Notes: generated by a model not told the origin, from the sequence alone. 64,000 nt of DNA from Actinoplanes sp. TFC3 (GCF_001553785.1 NZ_LOJP01000001.1:5825009-5889008); one strand, 5' to 3'; shown: positions 7,928 through 16,481, counted from the first letter of the stretch. Numbers and translations are program-made.

Positions 7928-7985
7928 CACTACCGCCCGGACTTGCCCGCAGGAGCACCTGCGGGGCGTTGGTCGGGCGGTAGTG
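7928..7985. terminator. 58-nt perfect two-tier hairpin between rplS and lepB
   Basis: An outer 12-bp stem pairs CACTACCGCCCG (7928-7939) with CGGGCGGTAGTG (7974-7985). An inner 8-bp stem pairs CCCGCAGG (7946-7953) with CCTGCGGG (7958-7965). The position after rplS and before lepB fits a strong terminator or RNA-stability element. There is no T-tract, so intrinsic termination is not certain. Confidence 0.6.
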
Positions 7986-8126
7986 CGAATGGCCCACCAG
8001 CGCGGCGATCGCCGCACCGGCACTGATTCCCATCCGTCACGTGCGCAAGCCTAGCTCTGTTCTACAAACCGGGCAGCGCACCGAACGTCAGTCCGAGGAA
8101 CCGTACGGCTCGGACCGCTGAGGGGT

Positions 8127-8486
8127 TCAGCTGACGGTCTGCTTCTCGCGAAGCTCCTTGATCTTGGCCTTCTTGCCGCGCAGCTCGCGCAGGTAGTAGA
8201 GCTTGGCCCGGCGCACGTCACCGCGGGTCACGACCTCGATGCGGTCGATCTGCGGGCTGTTCACCGGGTAGGTCCGCTCGACGCCGACGCCGAAGCTGAT
8301 CTTCCGGACCTTGAACGTCTCGCGCAGACCGCCGCCCTGGCGGCTGATCACGACGCCCTGGAAGACCTGGACGCGGGAACGGTTACCTTCGACGACCCGG
8401 GCGTGCACGCGCAGGGTGTCACCCGCGCGGAAGTCGGGAATGTCGGTGCGCTGCGACTGGAGGTCGAGAGCGTCCAGCGTGTTCAT
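8127..8486 (-). CDS. rplS: 50S ribosomal protein L19
   Basis: The 119-residue protein matches L19 throughout: PDFRAGDTLRVHARVVEG, QVFQGVVISRQGGG, TFKVRKISFGVGVERTYP and a basic C-terminus with AKLYYLRELRGKKAKIKE. L19 sits at the 30S-50S interface. It follows trmD as in most bacteria, but 122 bp with a stem-loop separates the two, leaving room for separate control. Confidence 0.97.
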   Translation of the reverse strand: MNTLDALDLQSQRTDIPDFRAGDTLRVHARVVEGNRSRVQVFQGVVISRQGGGLRETFKVRKISFGVGVERTYPVNSPQIDRIEVVTRGDVRRAKLYYLRELRGKKAKIKELREKQTVS

Positions 8487-8570
8487 CGCTGCATCCTCGT
8501 GCTACTCAGAGCGCACCGGGAGTTCGATGCGCACATGGGGTGATTCTGACCTGGTGAAAGGGCAGGTCCT

Positions 8571-8599
8571 CGTTCGCCACCACGGCGTGGGAGCGAACG
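8571..8599 (-). promoter_or_regulatory. stem-loop in the rplS leader
   Basis: CGTTCGC (8571-8577) pairs with GCGAACG (8593-8599), and an internal CCAC/GTGG stem is closed by a 3-nt loop. It lies between the trmD stop and the rplS start on the transcribed strand. It could be an intercistronic attenuator or a ribosomal-protein leader, but no known L19 leader consensus was recognised. Confidence 0.4.
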
Positions 8600-8608
8600 G
8601 CAACCTCC

Positions 8609-9373
8609 CTACTTTGCCACACCTGAGCCCGGGATCCGAAATCCGGCCTCCTCGATGGCCCTGCGATCCTTCTTGTCCAGCTTCTCGGCAGGGTAGGCCT
8701 CGAAAAGATCAGGGCGTCGTGACGCGGTACGGATGAGCGACCGCTCCCGCCGCCACCGCGCGATCTTCGCGTGGTCCCCGGAGCGCAGCACCTCGGGCAC
8801 CTCGTGGCCCTGCCAGGTGGCCGGCTTGGTGTAGACCGGCGCCTCGAGCAGCCCGTCGCCGTGCGACTCCTCGGTCAGCGACTCGGCGTTGCCCAGCACC
8901 CCGGGCAGCAGCCGGGTGACCGCCTCCATGATCACGATGACTGCGACCTCGCCACCGAACAGCACATAGTCGCCCAGCGAGATCTCCTGCACCGGCATCC
9001 GGGCGGCCGCGTCGTCGATCACCCGCTGGTCGATGCCCTCGTACCGGCCGCAGGCGAACACCAGGTGCTCCTGGGCGGCCAGCGCGGCGGCATCGGCCTG
9101 GGTGAACGGCTTGCCCACGGGCGAGGGGACCACCAGCAGCGAGGCGGGCGTGGCCACCGAGGTGAGGGCGGCCGACCACGGCTCGGGGCGCATCACCATG
9201 CCGGGACCACCGCCGTACGGGGTGTCGTCGACGGTGCGGTGCACGTCGGCGGTCCATGTGCGCAGATCGTGCACGGTGAGGTCGAGGGTCCCGGCGCCGC
9301 GGGCCTTGCCGATCAGTGACAGGTCCAGCGGGGCGAAATAGTCCGGGAAGATCGAGATGATGTCGACGCGCAC
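8609..9373 (-). CDS. trmD: tRNA (guanine-N1)-methyltransferase
   Basis: TrmD uses S-adenosylmethionine to methylate G37 of tRNAs with a G at position 36, preventing frameshifts. The knotted SPOUT domain shows RVDIISIFPDYF at the N-terminus, HLVFACGRYEGIDQRV and ISLGDYVLFGGEVA around the SAM knot, and a C-terminal tRNA-binding domain. At 254 residues it is of normal length. GTG 9373 follows AGGAGGTG by about 12 nt and gives the family N-terminus. It lies 16 nt after rimM. Confidence 0.95.
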   Translation of the reverse strand: MRVDIISIFPDYFAPLDLSLIGKARGAGTLDLTVHDLRTWTADVHRTVDDTPYGGGPGMVMRPEPWSAALTSVATPASLLVVPSPVGKPFTQADAAALAAQEHLVFACGRYEGIDQRVIDDAAARMPVQEISLGDYVLFGGEVAVIVIMEAVTRLLPGVLGNAESLTEESHGDGLLEAPVYTKPATWQGHEVPEVLRSGDHAKIARWRRERSLIRTASRRPDLFEAYPAEKLDKKDRRAIEEAGFRIPGSGVAK

Positions 9374-9389
9374 GGCGGGGGCACACCTC

Positions 9390-9962
9390 CTAGAGGTCGA
9401 GCAGGCCCTCGGGCAGGTCGACGACGACCCGGCCACCGGCCAGGTCGACGGTGGGGACCATGGCGGTCACGAACGGGATCAGCGCGGTGCCGCCGGCGGC
9501 CTTCTTCAGCACGATCAGGTCGGAGGCAGGCGCGTGGTCGATGCGGTCGACGATGCCCAGCTCGGTGCCGTTCTGGTCGACCACCGAGAGCCCGACGAGC
9601 TGGTGGTCGTTGAACTCGTCAGGGTCGTCCGGCGCGGCGATGCCGGCGCTGTCGACCTGCAGGAACACCCCGCGCAGGGCCTCGGCGAGGTTGCGGTCGT
9701 ACAGACCCTCGAACTGGGCGATGATCTTGCCCTGGTGCCAGCGCACCGACTCGAGGGTGAGTTCGGCGGGCACCTGGAAGGCCACACCGGGCGTGGGGGC
9801 GGCGGACGCCGGACCGGCGCTCACCCGGCGGTCCCGGGGGACCTCCGTGGTGAACACCGATCCGACGGCGAATCTCGCCTCTGGATCATCGGTCCGGACG
9901 GTCACGAGAACTTCCCCGCGAATGCCGTGCGGCTTACCGATCTGACCGACCACCAGCAGCAT
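9390..9962 (-). CDS. rimM: ribosome maturation factor RimM
   Basis: RimM helps mature the 30S head and binds S19. The 190-residue protein has the N-terminal barrel start LLVVGQIGKPHGIRGEVLV and a C-terminal PRC-like barrel with VGLSVVDQNGTELGIVDRIDH and LIPFVTAMVPTVDLAGG. It lies between the KH-domain gene (14 nt upstream) and trmD. Confidence 0.93.
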   Translation of the reverse strand: MLLVVGQIGKPHGIRGEVLVTVRTDDPEARFAVGSVFTTEVPRDRRVSAGPASAAPTPGVAFQVPAELTLESVRWHQGKIIAQFEGLYDRNLAEALRGVFLQVDSAGIAAPDDPDEFNDHQLVGLSVVDQNGTELGIVDRIDHAPASDLIVLKKAAGGTALIPFVTAMVPTVDLAGGRVVVDLPEGLLDL

Positions 9963-9976
9963 CGAACGACAGCCGA

Positions 9977-10234
9977 TCAGTAGGCGTCGACGATGTCGAC
10001 GCGGATGCCGCGCCCACCGATCGACCCGATGACCTGCCGCAGCGCCTTGGCTGTGCGCCCGCCCCGCCCGATGACCGTTCCCAGGTCCTCGGGGTGCACG
10101 CGCACCTCGAGCCGCTTGCCGCGACGCGAGTCGACCATGCGGACCCGGACGTCGTCCGGGTTGTCGACGATGCCCTTGACGAGGTGCTCCAGCGCAGGCC
10201 GGAGCGCCCCGTCAGCTCGCGTCGGCGCCGGCAC
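9977..10234 (-). CDS. KH-domain RNA-binding protein (KhpA-like)
   Basis: The small protein contains one KH domain: LEHLVKGIVDNPDDVRV, LEVRVHPEDLGTVIGRGGRTAKALRQ with the GxxG loop (GRGG), then GRGIRVDIVDAY. Such proteins, called KhpA or YlqC, bind RNA broadly and in some Gram-positive bacteria affect cell-size control. The first in-frame start codon is GTG 10234, giving 85 residues and a 23-nt overlap with rpsP. Homologues begin nearer the LRPALEH segment, where no canonical start exists, so the exact N-terminus is uncertain. Confidence 0.85.
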   Translation of the reverse strand: MPAPTRADGALRPALEHLVKGIVDNPDDVRVRMVDSRRGKRLEVRVHPEDLGTVIGRGGRTAKALRQVIGSIGGRGIRVDIVDAY

Positions 10235-10760
10235 CGGCCGGGTCCTTCGCGTCCTCGGCGACAGCCTCACGGTTGGGCTCGGCCGGGTCGACGGCCTTCG
10301 TGTCGGTCGGGCGGCCCTCGGCGACCTCCGGCGCGGCGGGGGTCTTGGCGGCCTCCGGCGCGGCGGCCTTGTCAGCCTTGGCCTTCTTCGGGGTGCTCTT
10401 GACCGGGGTCTCGGCAACGCCGGCGGCGGCCTTGGCCTCAGCCTCGTAGGCAGCCTGACGGTTTGCCTTCTCCGGGGCCACGAGCAGCGGCGGCGGGGCC
10501 GGCAGACCCTTGAACTGCTGCCAGTCACCGGTCTTCTCGAGGATGCGCTGCACGGCCTCGCTCGGCTGCGCGCCGACCGAGAGCCAGTACTGCACGCGCT
10601 CGCTCTTGACCTCGATGACCGACGGGTCATGCTTGGGCTGGTAGATGCCCACGTACTCGATGGCGCGGCCGTCGCGCTTGGTGCGCGAGTCGGCGACGAC
10701 GATGCGGTACTGCGGGTTGCGGATCTTGCCCATCCGCAGGAGCCGGATCTTTACGGCCAC
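10212..10760 (-). CDS. rpsP: 30S ribosomal protein S16 with long C-terminal tail
   Basis: Residues 1-85 are canonical S16 (AVKIRLLRMGKIRNPQYRIVVADSRTKRDGRAIE is the start region, with YQPKHDPSVIEV and YWLSVGAQPSEAV later). S16 is a primary assembly protein of the 30S body. The remaining ~95 residues are Ala, Lys, Glu and Pro-rich, a longer tail than in most actinobacteria, and probably disordered. It is first in the rpsP-KH-rimM-trmD order. Confidence 0.95.
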   Translation of the reverse strand: MAVKIRLLRMGKIRNPQYRIVVADSRTKRDGRAIEYVGIYQPKHDPSVIEVKSERVQYWLSVGAQPSEAVQRILEKTGDWQQFKGLPAPPPLLVAPEKANRQAAYEAEAKAAAGVAETPVKSTPKKAKADKAAAPEAAKTPAAPEVAEGRPTDTKAVDPAEPNREAVAEDAKDPAGAGADAS

Positions 10761-10954
10761 GGTTGTTTCGCTCCAGGTGATGACGTGGGTGAGCCGACGG
10801 AACCCACGTGGGGATGCGGGACCGATGTCTCGTGGACTGGCAACGCGAGAAGGGTTAGAGGGCGCCTCTCACATGCCGGATACCAGTCGTCCATTCTGCC
10901 AGATGGTAAGCAGCACTTCCCACTCGGCCTGACAACCGGACTTCCAGCGCCAAA

Positions 10955-11614
10955 TCAGGCGCGCGGTACGGGCGGACGGTCCCAGCCGGGTGGGACCTCG
11001 GCCACAGGCTCCCATGACGGGTCGGGCTGGAAATCGGTCCACGTGCCGTCGAAGGGGAAGGCGCCCGCCTCGATCTGCTTGACCACGCGCCGGCCCTCAG
11101 CCCAGAGGGCGGCCTCGTCCGGCACCCAGTAGTGCTCGGGCAGGGCCAGGCGCTCGGCCAGCTCGGCCTCGTCCTTCCACTGCCATGAGCGGTCCGGGGC
11201 GATGACGATGTCGAGATCCTGGTCGATCACGTCGATCCCGCGGGCTCCCCCGGTTGCCGAGTCGTCCCAGCGCAGGGCGCGCTGCTCGAGGTTGACGTAC
11301 CAGGACGTGAACCGGTCATAGTCGTCGCGGAAGAACCAGACCGAGTAGTCGACGTCCGGCGGGATGAACTTGAGCAGCCCCGGACCCTGCCAGGTGCCCG
11401 GCACCACGTGCGTGTCCAGCGTCACCCACTCGGTGAACGGCATGGCACGGATGCCGCGCCCGTCCAGGGCCTGCTCCACCAGCACCGCCGAGCCGCGCGC
11501 GAGCCACAGCAGCAGCCCGCGCGCGTCGTCGGAGATCACCCGGCACGGTCGTACGGAGGCCAAACGCGGCCCGTCGATGTTGCGGTAGAGAACCGTGGAC
11601 CCGGGCTGGAACAT
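10955..11614 (-). CDS. DUF402 domain protein
   Basis: The 219-residue protein has the DUF402 (FomD-like) pattern: an N-terminal strand MFQPGSTVLYRNIDGPRL, VDYSVWFFRDDYDRFTSWYVNLEQ and DVIDQDLDIVIAPDRSWQWKDEAEL, whose acidic residues bind metal in characterised relatives that hydrolyse nucleoside-diphosphate conjugates. The natural substrate is unknown. ATG 11614 shares a base with the proS stop (TGATG), so the two genes form a unit. Confidence 0.8.
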   Translation of the reverse strand: MFQPGSTVLYRNIDGPRLASVRPCRVISDDARGLLLWLARGSAVLVEQALDGRGIRAMPFTEWVTLDTHVVPGTWQGPGLLKFIPPDVDYSVWFFRDDYDRFTSWYVNLEQRALRWDDSATGGARGIDVIDQDLDIVIAPDRSWQWKDEAELAERLALPEHYWVPDEAALWAEGRRVVKQIEAGAFPFDGTWTDFQPDPSWEPVAEVPPGWDRPPVPRA

Positions 11615-13020
11615 CAGTAGGCGCGGGCCAGAATCGCCTGCACGTCCGGGCTGTCGTCCGACTCGGGCACCGAGCCGTCCGGGTTGACCAGGCAGCGGAC
11701 CGTGACCGCCTTGCCGTTCGCCTCGGCCTCGCCCTCGGGGCCGACCGCCGACCACGGCAGCCGCGCCCAGCCGGTCTGCGCCGCTTCGAGCGCCTCACCC
11801 AGCGTCTTCACGTCGACCGTGCGCTCCTCGCGGTGGGCCAGCGCGCTGTCGAACAGGGCCTGCTGGTCGGCCTCGAGCGCGGCGGCAACGGTGGCAGCCA
11901 CCTCGCCGAGCGCGACCGGCGTCTTGCTGCCATCGGTGCGGCGGGCCACCACGGCGTTGCCGGCCGCCAGGTCACGGGGGCCGACCTCCACGCGCACCGG
12001 GATGCCCTGCAGCTCGGCGTCCACGGCGCGACGGCCGAACGGGATGTCGGCGCGGTCGTCGAGCTTTGTGCGTACCCCCGCGGCTTTGAGCTCGTCACGC
12101 AGCTTGATCGCCGCCTCGGTGACGCCCTCGCCGGCCTTGACCACCATGATCTGGGCCTGCACGGGCGCGAGCCGGGGCGGAAGCCGCAAGCCGTTGTCGT
12201 CGCCGTGCACCATGATCAGGCCACCGATCATGCGGGTGGTGCTGCCCCACGAGGTGGTCCAGGCGTGCTCGACGCTGCCGGCCTGCGAGGTGTACGTGAT
12301 GTCGAACGCCTTCGCGAAGTTCTGCCCGAGCTCGTGCGAGGTGCCCATCTGCAGCGCCTTGCCGTCGCCCATCATGGCTTCGAGCGTCATCGTGTTGGTG
12401 GCCCCGGCGAAGCGCTCACCCTTGGTCTTGCGGCCCGGCACCACCGGGATGGCCAGCAGATTGGCCATGAAGTCCTCGTAGACCGAGTGCAGGATGCGCC
12501 GCGCGTAGTCCCGGGCATCGGCCTCGGTGGCGTGCGCGGTGTGACCCTCCTGCCAGAGGAACTCGGTGGTTCGCAGGAACGTGCGCGGGCGCAGCTCCCA
12601 CCGGACCACGTTGGCCCACTGGTTGAGCAGCAGCGGCAGGTCACGGTACGAGTCGATCCACTTGGCCATGAACTCACCGAAGATCGTCTCGCTGGTCGGG
12701 CGGACCACGATGGGCTCGGACAGCTCCTTGCCGCCGGCGTGCGTGACGACCGCGAGCTCCGGCGAGAAGCCCTCGACATGCTGCGCCTCACGGCTCAGGT
12801 AGCTCTCCGGGATGAACAGCGGGAAGTACGCGTTCTGCGCCTCCGCCTCCTTGATGCGGGCATCCATCTCGGCCTGCATCCGCTCCCAGATGGCGTACGC
12901 GGCCGGACGGATGACCATCGTGCCCCGCACCGGGCCGTTGTCGGCCATCCGAGCCTTGTTGATCAGGTCCTGGTACCAGCGGGGAAAGTCTTCCGCCCGG
13001 GGAGTGAGCACGCGCGCCAT
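11614..13020 (-). CDS. proS: prolyl-tRNA synthetase, short archaeal/eukaryotic-type
   Basis: The enzyme charges tRNA-Pro with proline in the cytoplasm. Class II motifs are visible: VRPTSETIFGEF, RWELRPRTFLRTTEFLWQEGHTAHA (motif 2) and GLIMVHGDDNGLRLP (motif 3). The 468-residue length and absence of the INS editing domain identify the archaeal/eukaryotic-like (type 3) form. A C-terminal anticodon-binding domain and zinc-like end follow. TAGGAT ends 8 nt before ATG, a probable leaderless promoter. Confidence 0.93.
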   Translation of the reverse strand: MARVLTPRAEDFPRWYQDLINKARMADNGPVRGTMVIRPAAYAIWERMQAEMDARIKEAEAQNAYFPLFIPESYLSREAQHVEGFSPELAVVTHAGGKELSEPIVVRPTSETIFGEFMAKWIDSYRDLPLLLNQWANVVRWELRPRTFLRTTEFLWQEGHTAHATEADARDYARRILHSVYEDFMANLLAIPVVPGRKTKGERFAGATNTMTLEAMMGDGKALQMGTSHELGQNFAKAFDITYTSQAGSVEHAWTTSWGSTTRMIGGLIMVHGDDNGLRLPPRLAPVQAQIMVVKAGEGVTEAAIKLRDELKAAGVRTKLDDRADIPFGRRAVDAELQGIPVRVEVGPRDLAAGNAVVARRTDGSKTPVALGEVAATVAAALEADQQALFDSALAHREERTVDVKTLGEALEAAQTGWARLPWSAVGPEGEAEANGKAVTVRCLVNPDGSVPESDDSPDVQAILARAY

Positions 13021-13028
13021 GGGTGAGG

Positions 13029-13034
13029 ATCCTA
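13029..13034 (-). promoter_or_regulatory. -10 element TAGGAT upstream of proS
   Basis: On the minus strand TAGGAT is followed by 8 nt and the proS ATG. A transcript beginning about 7 nt after the hexamer would have almost no leader. Confidence 0.4.
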
Positions 13035-13048
13035 GCCGGGGCGCGCGG

Positions 13049-14125
13049 TCAGCGAACGACGCGACCCTTCAGGATGATGCGGCGCGGCTGGCGGACCACG
13101 CGCAGGTCGGCTCGCGGGTCCTCGTCATACACGACAAGGTCGGCCAGCCCGCCCTCCACCAGCCCGGGGAACCCCAGCCATGCGCGGGCCCGCCAGGATG
13201 CCGCCGCGAGCACGTCGACGGCGGGGATGCCGGCCTCGTGCAGCAGCAGCATCTCCTCGGCGGCCTGCCCGTGCCGGATGCTGCCACCCGCGTCGGTGCC
13301 GACGTAGAGGGGGACGCCGGCCTCGTGAGCTGCGACGACAACGCCGGGGAAGCGGTCGCGCAGGGCGATCATGTGGTCGGCGTACCCGGGGAATTTGGGC
13401 CGGGCCTGATCGGCGATCTTCCCGAACGTCCGGATGTTGATCATCGTGGGTACGAGCGCGGTGCCGCGCCGGGCCATCTCGTCAACCAGATCCACCGACA
13501 AGCCGGTGCCGTGCTCCACCGAGTCGACCCCGGCGCGGACCATGGCGGCGACGCCTTCCTCGGAGAACGTGTGCACGGCGGCTCGGGCGCCGGCGGCGTG
13601 CGCGGCTTCAACGGCGGCGGTCATGGTGGCGGCATCCCACGAGGGCGCGAGGTCACCGACGGACCGGTCGATCCAGTCCCCCACCAGCTTCACCCAACCG
13701 GTGCCGGCCTTCGCTTGCGCGGTAACGGTTTCGGCCACGCGGGCGGCTTCCACTTCGATGCCGATGTCCCGCAGATACCGCCGGGGCGAGGCAACATGCC
13801 GTCCAGCCCGCGCCAGCCTGGGGATCTCAGGTTCGTCGTCCAATTCGGGATACGGGTACGGCGACCCGGCATCGCGCAACGCCAGCACCCCGGCCGCACG
13901 GTCCTGCAACGCCAGCTCACGCGCTTCGTCGAGGCTCTCGATGGGCGTGGCGCCGTACCGGATCCCGAGATGGCAATGCGCATCCACCAGGCCCGGCAGG
14001 ATCCACCCGCCGTCAACAACGGTTTCGGCATCGCGAACGGGTTCGTAGGTGACCCGGTCGCCGGTCAGCCAGAACTCGCGAACATCACCCTCGGGCAGAA
14101 CAACCCCACGCACATGCAAAGCCAT
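13049..14125 (-). CDS. metal-dependent amidohydrolase (imidazolonepropionase-like)
   Basis: The 358-residue protein fits the amidohydrolase superfamily. A small N-terminal barrel precedes ILPGLVDAHCHLG, with the HxH metal pair; VKLVGDW may carry the bridging Lys position; HTFSEEGVAAMVRAGVDSVEHGTG and YVGTDAGG supply further metal ligands and the catalytic Asp. Relatives include prolidase-like and imidazolonepropionase-like hydrolases; the substrate is not identifiable. TAGACC lies 6 nt before ATG, a weak leaderless signal. Confidence 0.8.
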   Translation of the reverse strand: MALHVRGVVLPEGDVREFWLTGDRVTYEPVRDAETVVDGGWILPGLVDAHCHLGIRYGATPIESLDEARELALQDRAAGVLALRDAGSPYPYPELDDEPEIPRLARAGRHVASPRRYLRDIGIEVEAARVAETVTAQAKAGTGWVKLVGDWIDRSVGDLAPSWDAATMTAAVEAAHAAGARAAVHTFSEEGVAAMVRAGVDSVEHGTGLSVDLVDEMARRGTALVPTMINIRTFGKIADQARPKFPGYADHMIALRDRFPGVVVAAHEAGVPLYVGTDAGGSIRHGQAAEEMLLLHEAGIPAVDVLAAASWRARAWLGFPGLVEGGLADLVVYDEDPRADLRVVRQPRRIILKGRVVR

Positions 14126-14178
14126 GCGTCAGGTCTACCCGATCCCCCCGGTCCGCTTCGAGTATCTGGCCTGCACGG

Positions 14179-14354
14179 TCACGCCTCGCCGGACGGCTCC
14201 CGCCATTCGCGGGTCAGCGCCGGCAGGTCGAGGTCACCGGGAGCGGGGATGCCGGTCCCGAAGATCCTCAGGAAGGCTCGCCAGGTCGTCGACGGTCCCG
14301 TTCTGCTCGTCAGACCAGGCCCAGACCATCAAGTCGGTGCGGAGCGGCAGTCAT
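14179..14354 (-). pseudogene. small ORF broken by a +1 frameshift
   Basis: Two abutting minus-strand frames have very high G/C at third positions. Frame one (14350-14276) reads LPLRTDLMVWAW and continues to TVDDLAS; the next frame (14274-14179) reads FLRIFGTGIPAPGDLDLPAL and ends EPSGEA-stop. Omitting one C at 14275 joins them into a single product of about 56 residues. GAGGGAG lies upstream of ATG 14354, but that ATG is in a third frame. This is either a decayed gene, a sequencing error or a frameshifted gene. The family is not recognised. Confidence 0.35.
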
Positions 14355-14428
14355 CGCTTCTCCCTCGAAGGACGTGGACTGCCGCTCACGTTACTAGACA
14401 TGTGACCACTTGTCACACGACCATGGTG

Positions 14429-15985
14429 TCAGTGTTTGTCGTCGTCGCGTTTGGGGTTGTTGAGCTTGTTGAAATCGAGGTTGGGAAGCTTGAAGCCCGG
14501 CGGCAGCCCCTGACCCTGGGCCAACGCGTTCGGGTCGAGCCCCGGCGGGAGCTGGGGCATGCCGCCCGGGAAGCCTGCGGGCCGGGCGCCGCCCACGCGG
14601 GGACGGTTGCCGCCCTTGGTGCCCTTGCGCTTGTTCTTCGGGCTCTTCGTGGCCTTGCGCCGGCCTCCGCCGGGCAGGCCCATCATGCCGCCCATCTGCT
14701 TCATCATCTTCTGCGCTTCGGTGAAGCGGTTGAGCAGTTGGTTGACGTCCATCACCGTGACGCCCGAGCCGCGGGCGATGCGGGCGCGGCGGGAGCCGTT
14801 GATGATTTTGGGGTTGGTGCGCTCGCCCGGGGTCATCGAGCGGATGATCGCCGCCACCCGGTCGAAGTGGCTGTCGTCGAGCTCGGCCAGCTGGTCCTTC
14901 ATCTGGCCCATGCCGGGCATCATGCCCAGGATGTTGGCGATCGGGCCCATCCGGCGCACCGCGATGAGCTGGTCGAGGAAGTCCTCCAGGGTGAACTGCT
15001 CGCCACCGAGCAGCTTGGAGGTCATCTTCTCTTTCTGATCCTCGTCGAAGGCCTGCTCGGCCTGCTCGATGAGGGTCAGCACGTCGCCCATGCCCAGGAT
15101 GCGGCTGGCCATCCGGTCGGGGTGGAAGACGTCGAAGTCCTCGAGCTTCTCGCCCGTGGACGCGAACAGGATGGGCTCGCCGGTGACGTGGCGCACCGAC
15201 AGGGCGGCACCGCCTCGGGCGTCACCGTCGAGCTTGGAGAGCACCACGCCGGTGATGCCCACGCCGTCGCGGAAGGCCTCGGCGGTGCTCACCGCGTCCT
15301 GGCCGACCATGGCGTCGATGACGAAGATGACCTCGTCGGGGTCGACCGCGTCGCGGATGTCGCGGGCCTGCTGCATCATCTCGGCGTCGATGCCCAGGCG
15401 GCCGGCGGTGTCGACGATGACGATGTCCTTCGCCATCCGCTTGGCCTGCTCGATGGAGTCCTTCGCCACCTGCACCGGGTCGCCGACGCCGTTGCCGGGC
15501 TCGGGGGCGTACACGTCGACGCCTGCGCGCCCGGCCAGCACCTGCAGCTGGTTCACCGCGTTGGGGCGCTGGAGGTCACAGGCGACCAGCAGCGGCTGGT
15601 GGCCCTGGCCCTTGAGCCAGCGGGACAGCTTGCCGGCCAGCGTGGTCTTACCGGAGCCCTGCAGGCCGGCGAGCATGATGACGGTCGGCGGCTGCTTGGC
15701 GAACTGCAGCCGGCGCCCCTCGCCGCCGAGGACCGCGATGAGTTCCTCGTGGACGATCTTGATGATCTGCTGGGCCGGGTTGAGCGCCTGGGAGACCTCG
15801 GCGCCGCGGGCCCGTTCCTTGAGGTTCGCGATAAAGGTCTTGACCACCGGCAGCGCGACGTCAGCCTCGAGCAGCGCGAGACGGATCTCGCGCGCGGTGG
15901 CGTCGATGTCGGCGTCGGTGAGCCGGCCCTTGCCCCGGAGTTTGGTGAAGATGCCGGAGAGTCGGTCACTCAGGTTGTCAAACAC
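14429..15985 (-). CDS. ffh: signal recognition particle protein Ffh
   Basis: Ffh is the SRP GTPase that delivers nascent membrane proteins with FtsY. The N domain (MFDNLSDRLSGIFTKLRGKG) precedes the G domain with LQGSGKTTLAGKL (P-loop), DTAGRLGID and TKLDGDARGG-type motifs, and a Met-rich M domain (MMKQMGGMMGLPGGG). The 518-residue length includes a basic, Gly/Pro-rich tail. Its GTG start is preceded by TAGGCT and 6 nt, suggesting a leaderless transcript. FtsY is encoded 17 kb away at 32.4 kb. Confidence 0.97.
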   Translation of the reverse strand: MFDNLSDRLSGIFTKLRGKGRLTDADIDATAREIRLALLEADVALPVVKTFIANLKERARGAEVSQALNPAQQIIKIVHEELIAVLGGEGRRLQFAKQPPTVIMLAGLQGSGKTTLAGKLSRWLKGQGHQPLLVACDLQRPNAVNQLQVLAGRAGVDVYAPEPGNGVGDPVQVAKDSIEQAKRMAKDIVIVDTAGRLGIDAEMMQQARDIRDAVDPDEVIFVIDAMVGQDAVSTAEAFRDGVGITGVVLSKLDGDARGGAALSVRHVTGEPILFASTGEKLEDFDVFHPDRMASRILGMGDVLTLIEQAEQAFDEDQKEKMTSKLLGGEQFTLEDFLDQLIAVRRMGPIANILGMMPGMGQMKDQLAELDDSHFDRVAAIIRSMTPGERTNPKIINGSRRARIARGSGVTVMDVNQLLNRFTEAQKMMKQMGGMMGLPGGGRRKATKSPKNKRKGTKGGNRPRVGGARPAGFPGGMPQLPPGLDPNALAQGQGLPPGFKLPNLDFNKLNNPKRDDDKH

Positions 15986-15991
15986 AGCGCA

Positions 15992-15997
15992 AGCCTA
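15992..15997 (-). promoter_or_regulatory. -10 element TAGGCT, leaderless ffh
   Basis: On the minus strand TAGGCT is followed by exactly 6 nt and GTG at 15985. No Shine-Dalgarno sequence is present. Confidence 0.5.
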
Positions 15998-16014
15998 GCC
16001 GCCCGGGGGAACGC

Positions 16015-16254
16015 TTACCGGTTGCGCATCCGGTACGTCTTCTGCGCGGCCTCGATGCGCATCTGGGTGCGGGTGCCGGGCGCCAGCCCCTTCTTGGCCT
16101 TTCCGTACAGGTAGATGCCGCCGCCGACCACTACCGCACCGACGATCAGGTACGCCAGCGCGCCGACGAGCCAGTGCAGCACCGAGACGGCGATCCAGCC
16201 CACGACGATCACCCCGGCCACCATGGCGACCAGGTAAGCCACTGCCTTGCCCAT
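16015..16254 (-). CDS. small membrane protein
   Basis: The 79-residue protein begins MGKAVAYLVAMVAGVIVVGW and has two closely spaced hydrophobic segments, about residues 4-24 and 28-50, followed by a basic tail (GKAKKGLAPGTRTQMRIEAAQKTYRMRNR). It is probably a two-span inner-membrane protein with a cytoplasmic tail. GAGGGG lies 6 nt before ATG 16254. No family was recognised. Confidence 0.7.
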   Translation of the reverse strand: MGKAVAYLVAMVAGVIVVGWIAVSVLHWLVGALAYLIVGAVVVGGGIYLYGKAKKGLAPGTRTQMRIEAAQKTYRMRNR

Positions 16255-16481
16255 GTCGTTCCCCTCTCGCGACAGACCCCCAGCATGCTCCCCGCGCGCA
16301 ACAAAGCCCATCGGGGCGCTCCCGTAGGGGTGGCAGCCGGCCGTTCGACCGCGCCACACCGGTAAATCGCGTATACCGCTGATATCAGGTGTTATCGACC
16401 GCAACCTACCGGTACACCTCGCCGTTGAGGCACAGGAACCGGCGGCCGAGACGCCGACACATCCGGCGGAAGGACGAGCTC

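Noticed and set aside
8091..8115. Terminator directly after rplS (GTCCGAG/CTCGGAC)
   Set aside because: Short 7-bp arms and no T-run; the hairpin at 7928-7985 is stronger.
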